This document shows, piece by piece, positions 19,985 to 31,533 of a DNA stretch of 64,000 nucleotides. The position numbers were made by a program, and so were the translations under genes. The number at the start of each line of letters is the position of its first letter. Position 1 is the stretch's first letter. The notes under the pieces were generated by a model. That model was not told the origin of the DNA, ran no database searches, and saw nothing but the letters and a program-made list of their open reading frames with translations. The DNA comes from Kalmusia sp. IMI 367209 (lineage: Eukaryota; Ascomycota; Dothideomycetes; Pleosporales; Didymosphaeriaceae): the NCBI GenBank assembly GCA_027946365.1, contig JAPEUQ010000025.1, positions 62,001 to 126,000 of the forward strand, read 5' to 3'.

Positions 19985-21511
19985 ATGTTCGCCCTTTCAA
20001 GATGGTTTCAAGAGTGGCGCAAAGAACGCCAGCTTCTCAAAGAGACAGAGGCACGCGAGGTTGAGAAACTGATTCAGCGGAAGAAGCGGGACGATCAACA
20101 GGCTCAAGCTCTCCAACTCACTCTACACGAGCTGCAGCGTACCATGGACCCGCTCATAGCCGCACAAGTCTACAACAATCGCGTCTGTCCCCTTAGTCGG
20201 CTGCCGGAAGAGCTCCTCGTTTGTATAATCGACTTGCTGTGCGACGACGTCGTGGCGCTACACTGTCTCCGGATAGTTTCCAGGGTATTTCTTCGTCTTC
20301 TCAACAGGGACTCGGTTATCTGGAGAAACGAATGGTATTTCGAAAGCCGATACAAGTATCCATGGGCCTGCAGAGGTGAAACTTTCTACCTCCACAAAGG
20401 TTTCAAGCTACAAGTTCGACGGCTCCTACAGAGGGACAGCCGGTGCGACAATTGCAGGCGCTGGAACGACGCCTATTGGCATGAATACTTCTCCGACTGC
20501 AATTTCCAGCAAATCCGGCGCTCGAGCTATAATCGAGTTGATGCAACCGTCCTTTACCGCAGACTCTACTGCTATGCTTGCCACAGTTCCCACGACGTTT
20601 GCCAATTTTCCTCCAAGTACCAGCATTGGCGGCATCAACCGGAACGACGGTGTCTAGGCCAGCAGGGCTCGGTGCAGTTATGTGAGCACATTCAGATCAC
20701 CTGGGCCAGCATCAAGACTCATATTGACGAGTGGCGGCAGCGGCAGGGCGGAGGCGGAGACTGGCAAGCCTGCTTTGACGGCTTCAATATTGAGTGTCAC
20801 GATGCCAGCCACGATACGCGCTGCACAGCCTCAGAAGCGCCGACCTGGCCCCGAGCTCGTCTCAGCACCGGCGCCTGGTGCTCGGACATTGTGGTTCTCA
20901 ATCTAGAGTGGAAACCCCACAGCCGCATCGACGCGCTCACTCTCACCGCGGACGGCCGAATGCCCGCACCAGAGCTGAGAGCGCTGTTCCAGAGGCTTCG
21001 AAGTGTAGGACCGGCCGATACATTGTGCTCTCCATGCCGTCCTGGCGCTCTAGCCGAGATGGTGTGCTTCAGCCCATCGTCCTACTGGGGACGCTTTGTT
21101 TACTATAAGACGGGAGAGGATGATAAGATAGGACCTCCACCCGCATCATTTCCGCCGCTTCCTTCAATACCGTGGCAATCACAGCACGTGCATGGACGTG
21201 GAACGAATGGCAGCCAGCTAGTCATCAAGCCTCATTATCTAAGTGGTGCAACGGGTACGGACATCTCCTCGCAGTGTCTTGTCGTCAGCTACGAAAAAGA
21301 CATCATGATCTGTAAGACGACGGCCATGACAGACCCTGCTGTCAAGATCATCCCCACCGACCATTGGCTCCACGCCATGGACACTCAAACATACACCCAC
21401 TCGTGGCCAAGCTATATCAGGCCCGAGTGTACGGACGTGGCCTGCACTAGTTACTACAACCAAAGGCGAGGGAATTCTCGCCACTGCCACACTTGGCCCC
21501 TAGCCGACTGA
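19985..21511 (+). CDS. F-box protein with Cys-rich region
   Basis: Single-exon protein of 508 aa. Residues 1-50 form a charged helical lead (KETEAREVEKLIQRKKRDDQ). An F-box follows at about residues 68-110 (CPLSRLPEELLVCIIDLLCD...LHCLRIVSRVFLRLLN), which in known proteins binds Skp1 to form an SCF ubiquitin ligase. A Cys-rich segment comes next (RCDNCRRW; LYCYACHSSHDVCQFSSKYQ) and then RCLGQQGSVQLCEHIQITW. This layout is seen in a large fungal F-box family in which the GxxGxVxLCEH motif is usual. The C-terminal half has no known fold that I recognise; the substrate is unknown. ATG 19985 follows a non-coding stretch and is the first ATG of the frame. Confidence 0.8.
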   Translation: MFALSRWFQEWRKERQLLKETEAREVEKLIQRKKRDDQQAQALQLTLHELQRTMDPLIAAQVYNNRVCPLSRLPEELLVCIIDLLCDDVVALHCLRIVSRVFLRLLNRDSVIWRNEWYFESRYKYPWACRGETFYLHKGFKLQVRRLLQRDSRCDNCRRWNDAYWHEYFSDCNFQQIRRSSYNRVDATVLYRRLYCYACHSSHDVCQFSSKYQHWRHQPERRCLGQQGSVQLCEHIQITWASIKTHIDEWRQRQGGGGDWQACFDGFNIECHDASHDTRCTASEAPTWPRARLSTGAWCSDIVVLNLEWKPHSRIDALTLTADGRMPAPELRALFQRLRSVGPADTLCSPCRPGALAEMVCFSPSSYWGRFVYYKTGEDDKIGPPPASFPPLPSIPWQSQHVHGRGTNGSQLVIKPHYLSGATGTDISSQCLVVSYEKDIMICKTTAMTDPAVKIIPTDHWLHAMDTQTYTHSWPSYIRPECTDVACTSYYNQRRGNSRHCHTWPLAD

Positions 21512-22796
21512 CTGGCAAGACAATGGGGCCTGTACTAAATGGGACTAAGAGAGCCAAGATTTTGAAAGAGCAACATCGACGTACATCGGAGCAAGATCAG
21601 AGGGCCGAGGTTGAATGCTTAGCCCGAGCGCTCCAGTCCCGGCACTACAGAACTCTCAACACAGTCGCCCGCCCGAAGGCGAACACCCCTCTCGACATAT
21701 ATTCAACGCCACGCACGCACCAATTGACTGCGTACACCATGCGGCGACAGGATGAGGACGCGCTTCACGGCCGTGTCCGAACGCTTCGTGGACTTCCGCT
21801 CGATCCCGCTTTTCGAAGGAGTCGCTGGAGAATCAGCCGGCGTTGGCGACAAACGACATGGCCTTTGACTAAACGACTTATAGCCGCTTCCACAATGAGC
21901 TATCGGCCATGACGCTCAATAGGTCGGCCGCTGCACGTAGACGCGGATTCTTCTTCCATCGACGGAACCGAGACTGCTGGAAGCATGAGTCAAGGAGGTC
22001 GGGGTACGTGGCCTAATGCAAGACATAATTCGAATTAGACGCTAATGCAGGCAGGCCACGGTTTCTAGCGCGCTTGAGTATGGATTATGCCTGGAGCGGA
22101 TTCGACCGAGCCCACCGCGCTCGATTCGTCTGTGCCGTCGATCCCCCAATGCTTACAATGTCAGTTAGTACTCGACAGCTGAATGCTCAAAGGATGCGCG
22201 CTCGCTTGTGCATTAGGTCGATGACTAACGTGAACGACATACGCGATACGCGAAGGATTCGCGATAACGCAAACCCTGGAGAGGATCCCGCGTCGTCCCT
22301 ATCGCAGTCCTCGAGGTGCGCTCATAGACCTGGGCTATCGAATAAAAGGGCAAAGGCTCGTCATACTGGGGTATCTGTGGCAGTAGGAGAGCGGCAGCAA
22401 GCAGCGTCGGAAGCGATAGCAGATACGACTGCACCTGCAACACTTGCAGCGCCTCGGCTCGGAGAGCCTGTATGTCGAGACCGTACGTCTGCAGACTTCG
22501 ATATGGCCATGCATCACGTCCTTGCTTTGCATTTAAAGATGCCTGCAAGAACAATTAGTGGTGGCATTACGCTCGCTGCTGTGCAAATACGTTAGTAGGT
22601 GGCCGGTCATTAGCGACAACGCGGCAAGACATGTCCAAGGCACGCACCCCTACTGCCGTCTCGGGAAGAAGCTGGTACAGTCAATTTCTAACGATAGGAA
22701 GACTCACGATGTCGTCTTGAACCCATTATTCGTCGACCACGATCACTACGGCATCACGCTACATAACAGCGCTGCCCGCTGCCCTAATCGCAAGCT
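21512..22796. other. Coding-like but unresolved stretch
   Basis: A 129-codon frame (ATG 21523 to 21912, very basic) and a 173-codon frame (22074-22595) are open, the latter opposed by a minus-strand frame. Neither has a motif or intron signals. They could be remnants of an older gene downstream of the F-box gene. Confidence 0.2.
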
Positions 22797-23220
22797 TGCC
22801 GTCCAGGCACTGCAAGAAGTCTCCCAACGAGCTGAAGTGTTCACCCACAAAACAGCGCTGCCACTACCTCACCATCTAGGCACTATAACAGGTCGTCCGA
22901 CGCGGTGCGACGTCTAGCCACACAACAACGTTGCCGCTGCCGCTGCTGCTGCGCGGGCCGCTTTCCCAACCGCTGCTTCATGCCCAGGCACTGCAACAAT
23001 TCGCCCGACGCTCTGAGACGTCTAGCCAAAACATAGCGCTGGTACTGTCGCTATTGATACCCTTACCGCTGCCTCGCCGTCCTAGCGCTGTAACACGTCG
23101 TCCGACGTACTGTGACGTCCGGCAATACGACAGCGCCTGTCCCTACCACTCCTAACCGCTGCATCGCCATCCAAGCACCATAACAAGTCACCCAACGGGC
23201 TACAACATCCAGACACACAC
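22797..23220. repeat. Degenerate ~65-70-bp tandem repeat
   Basis: About five imperfect units with the pattern CCAGGCACTGCAACA, then CGYCCGACGYRCTGYGACGT, then CAACAGCGCTG, separated in places by CCGCTGCC-rich spacers. Differences between units are mostly C/T and G/A, for example GGCACTGCAA against AGCACCATAA. It is heavily decayed and no coding role is seen. Confidence 0.6.
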
Positions 23221-24664
23221 CATCTAAACCTCCATCTCGGCCCCTTGGACAGCTCCTCTACCGACTTCTCGTAACGCTCCCCCAGATCCGCGGGTTCATC
23301 TTAGCTAGCAAGGGCAAAGTCATCCCTCAAGTTTGCGCGGTCCGATGGAAGAATTGAGGTGCTGAGACAATTCAAGTGCTTTGCTAGTCTGACATTAACG
23401 GACAAATTCAAAAGACACCTGGCTAAACGTAGCCTCGCAATCTCGCACGAAGGATATTGCAATAGAACAGCCACAGTTGTATAATTTACCGGTACCCTGA
23501 GATTCAAGCAGCAGGAAGACAAAGACCTTGGGATACATGGAATCTATCGCGGTATAGCATGGCGAAAACTTAAAAGCGACATTAGGGTTTCTGGCATAAG
23601 CGCTGTGGCTGGTTGCGAGCACACGCCCTTCGAGAGAAACGTACGAACTGACCAGATAGAGAAGTTCGTAAGTCACCTGAAACAGAAGACCTTTGCATCG
23701 ATTTTGGCGTTCGCAGAGGAGCTGAGCAGCTTGCTAAAGGATGGCAAGATGCTTTCGACACCAAAGTGAGGGGTGGGTGCCCCACGCCAAACCGTTGGGA
23801 ACTGACTAACATTCTCCAGGACCAGATTCAGGCGCATCGGCTGGCGGAGTGAATGGTAACCTCGGACTGCGCTCGACATCTCTCCCGTTGTGGAACAGCA
23901 GAATCTAACTCTGTGGGCCCCTCCTTTGTTGGAACAACCTGAACATGTTCCACCTTCTCTCACTGTGCAGTGAGTAGGATAACAGGAGCCTCCGGGCATG
24001 GGGGATAACACTGGGAATAGAAATCAGGCGGCTTTGGATAGCGCGCCTACATAATTGGACTTTGAGATAGGTTATGATTTTGGAGACGATACGGAACTGC
24101 GAGATATGTGGCATTTGGGGTTTCCGCCAAGATATCCTTCGCTCGCTATCGGGAGCTGAGCATTCTGAGACCGTATAGGGCGCACATGAGAAATGAACGG
24201 GACATCATCTGGTAGGACACTTGGTGGAATCACAAACAGACTTGACATTAACCCTATCTTCATTCGCTTCTTCCCATTTGACCAAGTCTCCAAAACTCTC
24301 TGTCTGAGTGCTTCTATGGATTCTATGGGTAGTACAACAATAATTTGCTCTGGCCCAGTTGTGAATTCGCCAGATGCTTAAAGGAGTGTTACGCCTTTGT
24401 TTCTGGGCATGTCGACGATCGCCCCAGAGAAGCGATCATTTGGCCTTCATGTTATGTCGTCCGTGCATTCATGTGCATTCCGCTGCCAAGTCATAAGCAA
24501 AGACCTCTTCGTCACGTGATGGTTTTGCCAAGAAGGTGCTGGCACAATCCTTACGCGCCAGTCACAACCGCGTCTCGCCCTTCATCGCAGCCAGACCTTC
24601 TCGTATAGGTCGCTTCTACCCACCTGGCCATGACAACTGAACAAATGCAGTGACGGCGAGGACT
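23221..24664. other. Intergenic; unresolved minus-strand frames
   Basis: Minus-strand frames at 24011-23673 and 23676-23395 adjoin and might belong to a decayed gene, but the joining splice would need an intron of under 40 bp. No motif is recognised. A possible upstream exon for the next gene was examined near 24345-24608, but its phase gives a stop after splicing. Confidence 0.2.
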
Positions 24665-25294
24665 ATGTATACCATTTTTACAAAGGCTTTCCACGCAACA
24701 AGAGTCCCCCGCATTGCCGTAGAGCGGTTCCGTCGTGCCACAGCTGCAAGAGCTATTCACGTCGCGTCGGCCGAGCTCACGAACATTGGCCCGGACGGCA
24801 CACTCGTAACGGAAGAAGTATCTATTCGAGTAGGAGACCCTGGGGAAGCCTACGTGTTGATTCCAACTGAAGTTGGCAATGCCCTACGGGCTGGTAGTGA
24901 ACTTTCGAATGGTCTGTCGACCTTTTTCGAACGCCCAGATCGGTTCAAGATGAAATTTTTCCATGATACGCAACACTTTGCCTCCGGTAAAGTATTTCCT
25001 ATACCATGAATGAATGCTGCTAATGTTACCATCTCCAGAGGCATCGCCTAGTTGCCCACGTCTAGTCATTTCTCAACAGCTCCCTCGTCAATCCGTTGCG
25101 GACATGAGCCCAGCAACCCTGTATCTCTACGGAGTCATGCATACAATTGCTCTAGACGGAACTCCAGATGGTATCTTGCCTAGGACCTAGGCTCGGTTTA
25201 ATAATGCTGACCAAACGCAGCGGCGTTCGCGAGACTTGCGAGTACCACCACGCCAGAAATCGGAGAGGCGTTGAATAAATTAAAAGACATGTAA
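24665..25294 (+). CDS. Unknown 175-aa protein, three exons
   Basis: A gene I do not recognise, supported by splicing. Exons are 24665-24986, 25039-25170 and 25221-25294; introns are 52 and 50 bp with GTAAAG/GTATCT donors, CTAAT and CTGAC branch points and CAG acceptors. All phases match and the product ends NKLKDM. The N-terminal 40 residues are rich in Arg and Ala and almost free of acidic residues (MYTIFTKAFHATRVPRIAVE and on), as in mitochondrial presequences. The middle has GPDGTLVTEEVSIRVGDPGE and YVLIPTEVGNALRAGSELSN, and the C-terminal half has ATLYLYGVMHTIALDGTPD. No catalytic motif is apparent. The start could be further 5', but the frame closes at 24638. Confidence 0.6.
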
Positions 25295-26420
25295 AAGTTC
25301 GACCAGCAAGTTATTTGCAAATTGACCATGTCGTCAAATTTCCTGAAGGCACCAGTGAAGACGTTGATAGTATGGAACGGGAGAAGGCTCGCTGTATTGA
25401 AGATATAAGTACACACAGTATATTGATGAGTACGTGGAGCCACGTTGCTGTACTACAACTCTGGTAGAAAATATTCTGCTGTTGCGAACCTAATTTCTGT
25501 GTCTAGACTCCGTCGGCACAGCGATGCTCCAATCGAATTACTATCCTCCAATAGACTAGCAAAAACGACAACAGCCCCAAGTGCCTAAACAAACCATTGA
25601 GATATAACAATAAGATAGCAACGCTTCTATCACGACACCTGTTCCACCACGGAGGTAGCAAAAGTCAAGTCTCGCTTAACGTAGCAGAAACAGCTCTTTT
25701 CGAGATGCTCACGCAATTTGCATCAGATCGGCGATCTCCAAGGCTGTTGCCGGTGCGCCGGCACTGCCCACAAACCGGGTAACACTCTTGGGTGGAGCGG
25801 GATATGCCAGGCACTCCGCCATTTTCTGTGGAACAGGAAACAGTTTTTTACATAGCGTTATGTGATACTATACTCAGGCCTGTTATTACCTCGCTAATCT
25901 ATGAACCAGGAACAGGGCTAAGCCAAGAACCGAGATTGCAACGGGTGGAGCGGAAACAAAATCCACCATATATGTCAGAAGGCTAGTTCTATCACAGATT
26001 TCAATGGCTAGGTAGCGTTGAAAGATGATTGATTGCTTGTGTAAACAAGCGGCTGGAGCACATGAAAGGCGAAGTAGGCATTTTCCAAGCTAGACTCGAA
26101 AGAGCTAGCTATCAAGGTCCACAAGACTAGCACACAAATGACTTACCCAACGCTCCGCATAGGTAGACCACATATTTCTGTAATGGGAGTACCAAGGTTG
26201 AGAAGAAAATTTTCTGTCCATGACCTCATAATTAGGGTATAAAAGAGATCTGTTGCGTGGACTTTGTCCAGCAGCAATTCCTCTACTTTCTACCACTCAA
26301 TAGATTCAACTGTTAAGTGCCATGTCGATTCTACATTGTTCACCTACTAACCTAACAACAGCAAGTCACAGCTGAGCGAATCTTTCTACGGGAATCTGCA
26401 TTCCCCATTACACTATAGCT
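25295..26420. other. Intergenic, no gene seen
   Basis: Short frames only (for example 25597-25782). A loose internal direct repeat around GGTGGAGCGG and GGAACAGG occurs near 25790-25960. A TATA-like TATAAAAGAG at 26235 is on the + side but about 190 bp from the next start. Confidence 0.3.
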
Positions 26421-26991
26421 ATGGCTCCAAGCGTTGAAGAAGGCCCGTGGAAGGTGGAACGATACCTGTGGGATGTAACGTGCCTTGAGGCTTTAGAGAC
26501 GGATATGGGTACGAAAAACCAGTTCCTTCATTCAAAGAAGCTAATAAGTCACAGATAGGCTCAATTTTTTTGTAGACGTGCTAGGTTTGTACAACCCAGA
26601 TTTTTTTGAAAAACTCGACGAATACGACGAGATATGCGACAGCATTAGACAGACTTTTAAGGCTGTTTTAAAAGGCGAAAAAAATCCTGCCGAGTCCTTG
26701 GCTACGTTGGAGAAGGCCAGAGGGTTGACTTGGGGCAAAGCAGACCTCAGTGTTGTGATGGATCGGCTACAAGATGAGAACACGTCATTACAGCACCAAA
26801 TTTCAGAAATGAGAACACGACTATCAGCCGAGATGCAACGCCGAAAAGAATTAGAAACGAACCTCGGGTGTCTGAAAGAAGCGATCCAGAAACTAGGAGA
26901 GGAATGGAAAGACATGAATCATATCCTACACGAGAAATCCGAGGAGAATGATTCTGATACTATGCGTTCGAAAGGAGTCCCGGACGCTTAA
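26421..26991 (+). CDS. Small coiled-coil protein, unknown
   Basis: A 167-aa protein from two exons, 26421-26508 and 26576-26991. The 67-bp intron has a GTACGA donor, a CTAAT branch point and a TGTAG acceptor, and splicing joins ETDM to DVLGLYNPDFFEKLD. The N-terminus (MAPSVEEGPWKVERYLWDVT) is short and unlike known domains. Residues about 85-150 form a long amphipathic helix (DRLQDENTSLQHQISEMRTR and continuing KELETNLGCLKEAIQKLGEE), a classic coiled coil, ending in an acidic tail. Such proteins usually mediate dimerisation or scaffolding; no function is claimed. The donor is weak, so the first exon is less certain than the second. Confidence 0.55.
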
Positions 26992-27689
26992 TCCAAGGGG
27001 CTAGCAACTGCTGTGCAAGAGTTGCAGACGCTACAAATGAGGCTGTTTATGGATGGCTAGCTTATGCGTTGGACTGGTACTGTGGTGCATGTGGGAATGG
27101 CGTTGGGCAATCACCGGTAGGTGAGGAGTTTATTATAGAGTTTCGCGTGGGAGCTATGAACACCACGCTGTTTATGTGTACTTGGGAGCAAGGATGGTGG
27201 CGTCAAGCTGAAAGCCGGAAGTCTGTTTTCTAGCACCTTTAAAGTTTTAATCATTGTACCAGATTTGCAGTGGAGGGTGTAGTAGCCGAAAAGGATAGTA
27301 AACGACAAAATTGCAGCGGATCCTCTCCTGCTTTGCGACTCAAGAAGGCGTGTTTATCTAAGCGAGGCATGGCGCACGCTCCAATCGAAAGTTGCTCAAC
27401 TCGAATAAAGAGAAAGGACACGGTACGCGTACCGTCCATTGAGGACAGGCCCATCATGTTTTCCTTCTTCTCCACCAGGCCAGGTACGCCGCGCGATCTT
27501 GTATTGACGACTACCGCTCACGCATTGTCCTCCTAGCTTCTGCTTAAAGTTTTCATCAATAGCATTATACTACATAGCTTTAGTGTGTAGTCTCATACGC
27601 TTTTGCTACGAAAACCGTTAACAGTAGTGTCTTTGAGTGTGAATTAACAAGCTCATCACAAAACGCGTCAACTTTTCAACACCACCTAT
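26992..27689. other. Intergenic, no gene seen
   Basis: Only frames below 90 codons without motifs. This is the left flank of the transposase relic. Confidence 0.3.
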
Positions 27690-28217
27690 CTCAGCCGATA
27701 TGGGGACCCTATTGATGCAGCAATCGAAGCTTTACCATCGCGAGACCTAGGAGAATCTCCTGATTACACGAAAATTGCACGCTCAACGTTGACGCGAAGG
27801 TATAACGCGCTCATACAGTCGCGTCAAGCCAAAGGACTCAGTCGCGGAAAATCAGCCAACAACAAGAGCGCGAGCTTTTACGCTAGATAACATTACATTA
27901 CAACAAAAAGAAGCTCAAGAAGCAGAATTACAGCTTCAAAAACAACAGAGAGCTGAGGCGCGAAGGCAAGCAAGCTGTATAAAGAGAAAATGCTAGCAGA
28001 AAGGCGCGTTGTAAGAGCTCAGACTCTTGCTCAACGAGCTCGTAGAGCTCAAAAACAACTTCAGGATCGCATCAAAATTGCCCGAAAAGGAAAGAGAAAG
28101 CAAAAAGCTTCGAGACTTTCTACAAAAGCTGCAACAAAAAAAAACAAGCTGCGCAGAAAGGCTATAGATGCTACCGAAGCTTCTGAGGCTTTCTTCACCT
28201 CGAATTTCGCGCAGTAA
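27690..28217 (+). pseudogene. Internally deleted pogo/Fot1-like transposase relic
   Basis: Remnant of a Tc1/mariner-pogo class DNA transposon. The first part encodes AAIEALPSRD, then SPDYTKIARSTLTRRYNALI and QAKGLSRGKS, resembling the N-terminal psq-type helix-turn-helix of fungal pogo transposases. A stop is met soon after. The sequence then jumps to a Gln/Lys/Arg-rich C-terminal tail (EAQEAELQLQKQQRAEARRQ; RARRAQKQLQDRIKIARKGK) ending at 28217. The whole DDE catalytic core is missing, so it cannot encode an active enzyme. Terminal inverted repeats were not identified. Confidence 0.6.
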
Positions 28218-28277
28218 GCCGCGCGATCAAAAAGCCAGCTAGAGTTTTATATAATTGTTTTAAGCTAGAATCGATTT

Positions 28278-28555
28278 TTGAGCCTTGTAGAGCTCTCCAC
28301 CAAAAATTTCTCACGATGGTAGCTTTTGTTGCAAGTTTTGCAGGCTCAAAAAGCTGCCTGCGTTTTTTGGCGTTCGAGCGTGCATCGACGCGCTCCGTGC
28401 ACCGACGCGCTTGGAACGGTATAATTTTGTTTTCACAGCCTTGTAGAGCTTCTCCATCCGCCAAAGATTTCTCGCGCGATGGTGGCTTTTGTCGCAAGTG
28501 TTGCAGCCTCGAAAAGCTTGCCTGAACTTTTTGGTCTTGGGGCGCGCATCCAGTC
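28278..28555. repeat. Direct duplication (~110 bp, two copies)
   Basis: Copy 1 (about 28278-28385) and copy 2 (about 28436-28550) share GCCTTGTAGAGCT, a CTCCA/ATTTCTC block, CGATGGTRGCTTTTGTYGCAA and GCGYGCATC. They differ mainly by transitions. It lies directly downstream of the transposase relic and may be part of the old element. Confidence 0.6.
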
Positions 28556-29734
28556 ACGGTATGGTTCATTCATCTCTTCAGAGGTAGCGACGAGCTATGG
28601 CGTGTAGTATGTATGATTGAACGAAGATGTCCATCAGCCTTACACCAAGGTCTGAAGAATATATACGATTCCTCATTATGGAAGTCAATTACGGTACTTA
28701 TCCAGGAGATGGATTTAGTATCAGGCTGCTGCTGGGCGACGGACTGCTGGGGGTTGTCCCAGGTGGGGCAGCGGTCGCGGCGGGTGGCTGCTGGGAGGCG
28801 GGCGGCCCTCCCCCTTCTGGATTGACGATGGCGTAGACTAGCCTGACCCAGCAACTAACACTAGTCTACATAGCTACCTAACCTTGCGACATTATTGCCT
28901 ATCAACCTATAGATCAAGTCGAGGTCTTCTTTGTCTTCTCCTTATTGCCAGGGCAAAACCTGTGGCAGCTACGCAGTTTGCGTCACCACAGAGCGCCCAT
29001 CTCTCCAGCACCGCTACGTTCCGCCCAGCAAATGCGTTCAAGTTCGAGTTGGCGTTCGTGTTCGGGTTCGCGGCTTCGGCGTCCGGATTCTTGATGGCTG
29101 CCATGGCCATCCACGGTGGCTTCGTGCGGGGTCTGCGAGGGCATTCGCGTGCGCGTCGTCGTCTCCCGTGGCCTTAACACCAGGGCATACGGTTCGTCGG
29201 CAAGTTCGGTTTCGACGAGCCTGCTGTCTGTAGGCGACGCTGCGGGCGGAGCCGTAGGAACAACAGAAGCTAGATGATGCTTGTCAACGATAGGTCGTCA
29301 ATGCGAGCTTGTGCAGGGTACCTGGTCTAGAGGAGAAGAGCTAGGAGAACATGCTGCTGAAACCAACAAAGAAAGATTTCGCTAAGGTAAGGTTTCTGAG
29401 GCTTTGTTGCTTTGAAATTAGAGAGTTACTGATGAGGGTGGAGTCGATTGGGCGCGGCGATGGTGTTGGAGAGACAAAGGTGGGCCAAGCTGCCTAGGCC
29501 CTTTAAGGCTAGTAAGAGGTGCCTCTTTCAATGATGATGGCTGGCTAGTCCACTACTGCCTTCCAGCATCATTGCATTATCTATCACCACGCCCAAGATC
29601 ACAAGTCCCAGCGCAGCCCATGTTGTAGGCAAACTGCTGACAAAGCAGCAAGAGATTCCTTCTCTGACCTCTATCGCTGGCGAACGAAACTCAGGGCGTT
29701 GCGCTAGGCCAATTCAGACCTCATCCACGTCGCG
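28556..29734. other. Intergenic; X-like GC-rich piece
   Basis: 28720-28810 (CTGCTGGGCGACGGACTGC, GGTGGCTGCTGGGAGGCGGG) resembles the outer part of X copy 3 at 15640-15740, so a fragment of that repeat may be here. Frames at 28884-29233 are simple and unsupported. The DUF7924 promoter lies at the right end. Confidence 0.35.
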
Positions 29735-31533
29735 ATGTCTCGCATGTCTCGCATGTCTCTCATGGAGCACCGCTTATTTAATACGCAGGCCCGCCAAACT
29801 CGTTCGAACATCTCACAGGAAAAACTGCCGACTACTATTGCAAGCCCTGGTGCAGGTATGTGTATCAATACAGCAAAGTAGGACCATCTGTGGGCTCACT
29901 GGGTACAGAACTTCCACCAAACCGCACAAAGCCATCCTCAGCGATCCATCATCTCGTCCGAGACGTGCAAACCACGAAAAGGAACTTCGATGCGAGTAAC
30001 GAGGCCGATTTGTTGACCCCAAAGAGAGCTCGAACGGACGCGCAACAGCCGGGAATCGCCAAGGAGAACCCGGAGCAGGTAGGCAAGACAACACTCGCTC
30101 GCCTATTGCACCATCTAACAGATAACCTTGTGCAGTCAACTTTACAGCAACCAAAGCCTAAGCCCCTTGACCCTTCATTCGCTTCATCCCTTGAATTCGA
30201 GGTTGAGAGGCCAGAGGAAGTCCCCCCAGCCAGCGACAGTGACGACAATAAACCCCAGCTTAGACGGTTAACACGGAAAAACTTGGCTCTCTTTGACAGA
30301 ACGATGAAGAGTAGGGAAAATACTAAGACTTCAAGGTCTACCCCTGCCGAGGATACGGTTGAGTCGTTGACAACAAAGACTACCTCGACAACGATGGCTG
30401 CTTTCGCCTCTTTGGCCAATAAGAATGGCATTCTCTTCGGTATGGACTCTAGGCCTCCTACGAACATCGACAGCATTCGCGAACGGGTCGCTGAACGTAC
30501 AGCTGCTTCACCCACCGAATCCGATTATAGGCGTTACGTAAATGTTGTTGAATCGGCTATAAACGAAGCGACTATGATCCACAAAGTGAACACCAGAGTA
30601 TTGAAGGAATACGATGATGAGAATTACCATCAAGTCTTCAACCAGGCATTTACGGGCTTTCCAAAGGAAGTTGGTTTCAACAATGGCCTGTCTGTTCCGA
30701 AGCCCGATTTTATCGAAGGCCTTTCAATGCGAGAATACCAGCCGTTCCCAATTGACGAACATGTGGACGGGGCCGTTCTCTATAAGGAAACCCATAAGTC
30801 GTTAGTCTTGCCACACTTGGCTGGGGAGTATAAGGGGTTTGGAAAGGATCTGGGCACAGCGAGGGTGCAGAGCGCTTATGACGGAGCGGCTCTTGTCTAT
30901 GCGAGGAATGAAGCCCTTTCTTATCTTGGAAAAGCTGACCCTCCTGGCCATGCCCAAGTCATAACTTTCACTACGGATGGTACTACCCTTAACCTCTATG
31001 CACATTATGCTGCTCCCTCAGGTCATGGTTCGATCCAATACTACCAGTACCCCATCATGTACATCAACCTTTTAGAGTCTCGGGAACAGTACAGCAACGG
31101 CCGAAGGGCCCTCCGCAAAGCGCAAGACTACGCGAGGGAGCAGTCGTATCTACTGAGGGACCAGCTCAAGGAGCACTGGGAGCGAAGCAGGAGCATCTAT
31201 CCCATCACCGAAGATGTTCCTCTGCCCGATGCGACTTTCAAGACATACGCAGGTGATACTAGCTACAACATAGTCCCGCTACCCTGCCAGCCAACGCCCA
31301 CCGAGTCTTTTTGGAAGCCGCTCCCATTTCCTTCCACAGCCGACGGCGGCAGCCACAAACGAAAAGCCTCATTGTCTTCAGAATTCTTCAATGGAGCCTC
31401 CAAGCATAATAAGAGCTATGGGATGAGGGATGGCTCGAGCAAGCATTTCTTGCATCGACATTCTGATGGTAGGGTTTCTTGCCTCGATAAAGTTGAGGAT
31501 GATGATGATGATGATGATGATGATGGATATTAA
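29735..31533 (+). CDS. DUF7924 protein, PD-(D/E)XK-like fold
   Basis: Protein of 581 aa from exons 29735-29855 and 29909-31533. The 53-bp intron has a GTATGT donor, a CTCAC branch point and an ACAG acceptor, and the phase is kept (SPGA joined to ELPPNRTKPS). The N-terminal 200 residues are low-complexity with a basic TPKRAR patch, a possible nuclear signal. From about residue 210 the DUF7924 domain runs: FGMDSRPPTNIDSIRERVAE, NQAFTGFPKEVGFNNGLSVP, KPDFIEGLSMREYQPFPID and LPHLAGEYKGFGKDLGTARV. QSAYDGAALVYARNEALSYL and FTTDGTTLNLYAHYAAPS follow. The Asp in KPDF (about 307) and E-x-K in GEYK (about 347-349) fit a PD-(D/E)XK site. The family is common in Pezizomycotina and its role is unknown. 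The tail has a GAT-coded run of Asp residues. Confidence 0.85.

Noticed and set aside
24345..24608. Upstream exon for the gene at 24665
   Set aside because: A possible 48-bp intron (24603-24650) gives a TGA immediately after joining in the open frame.
31026..31035. B-box-like GGTTCGATCC
   Set aside because: It is inside the DUF7924 coding exon and no tRNA can be folded around it.
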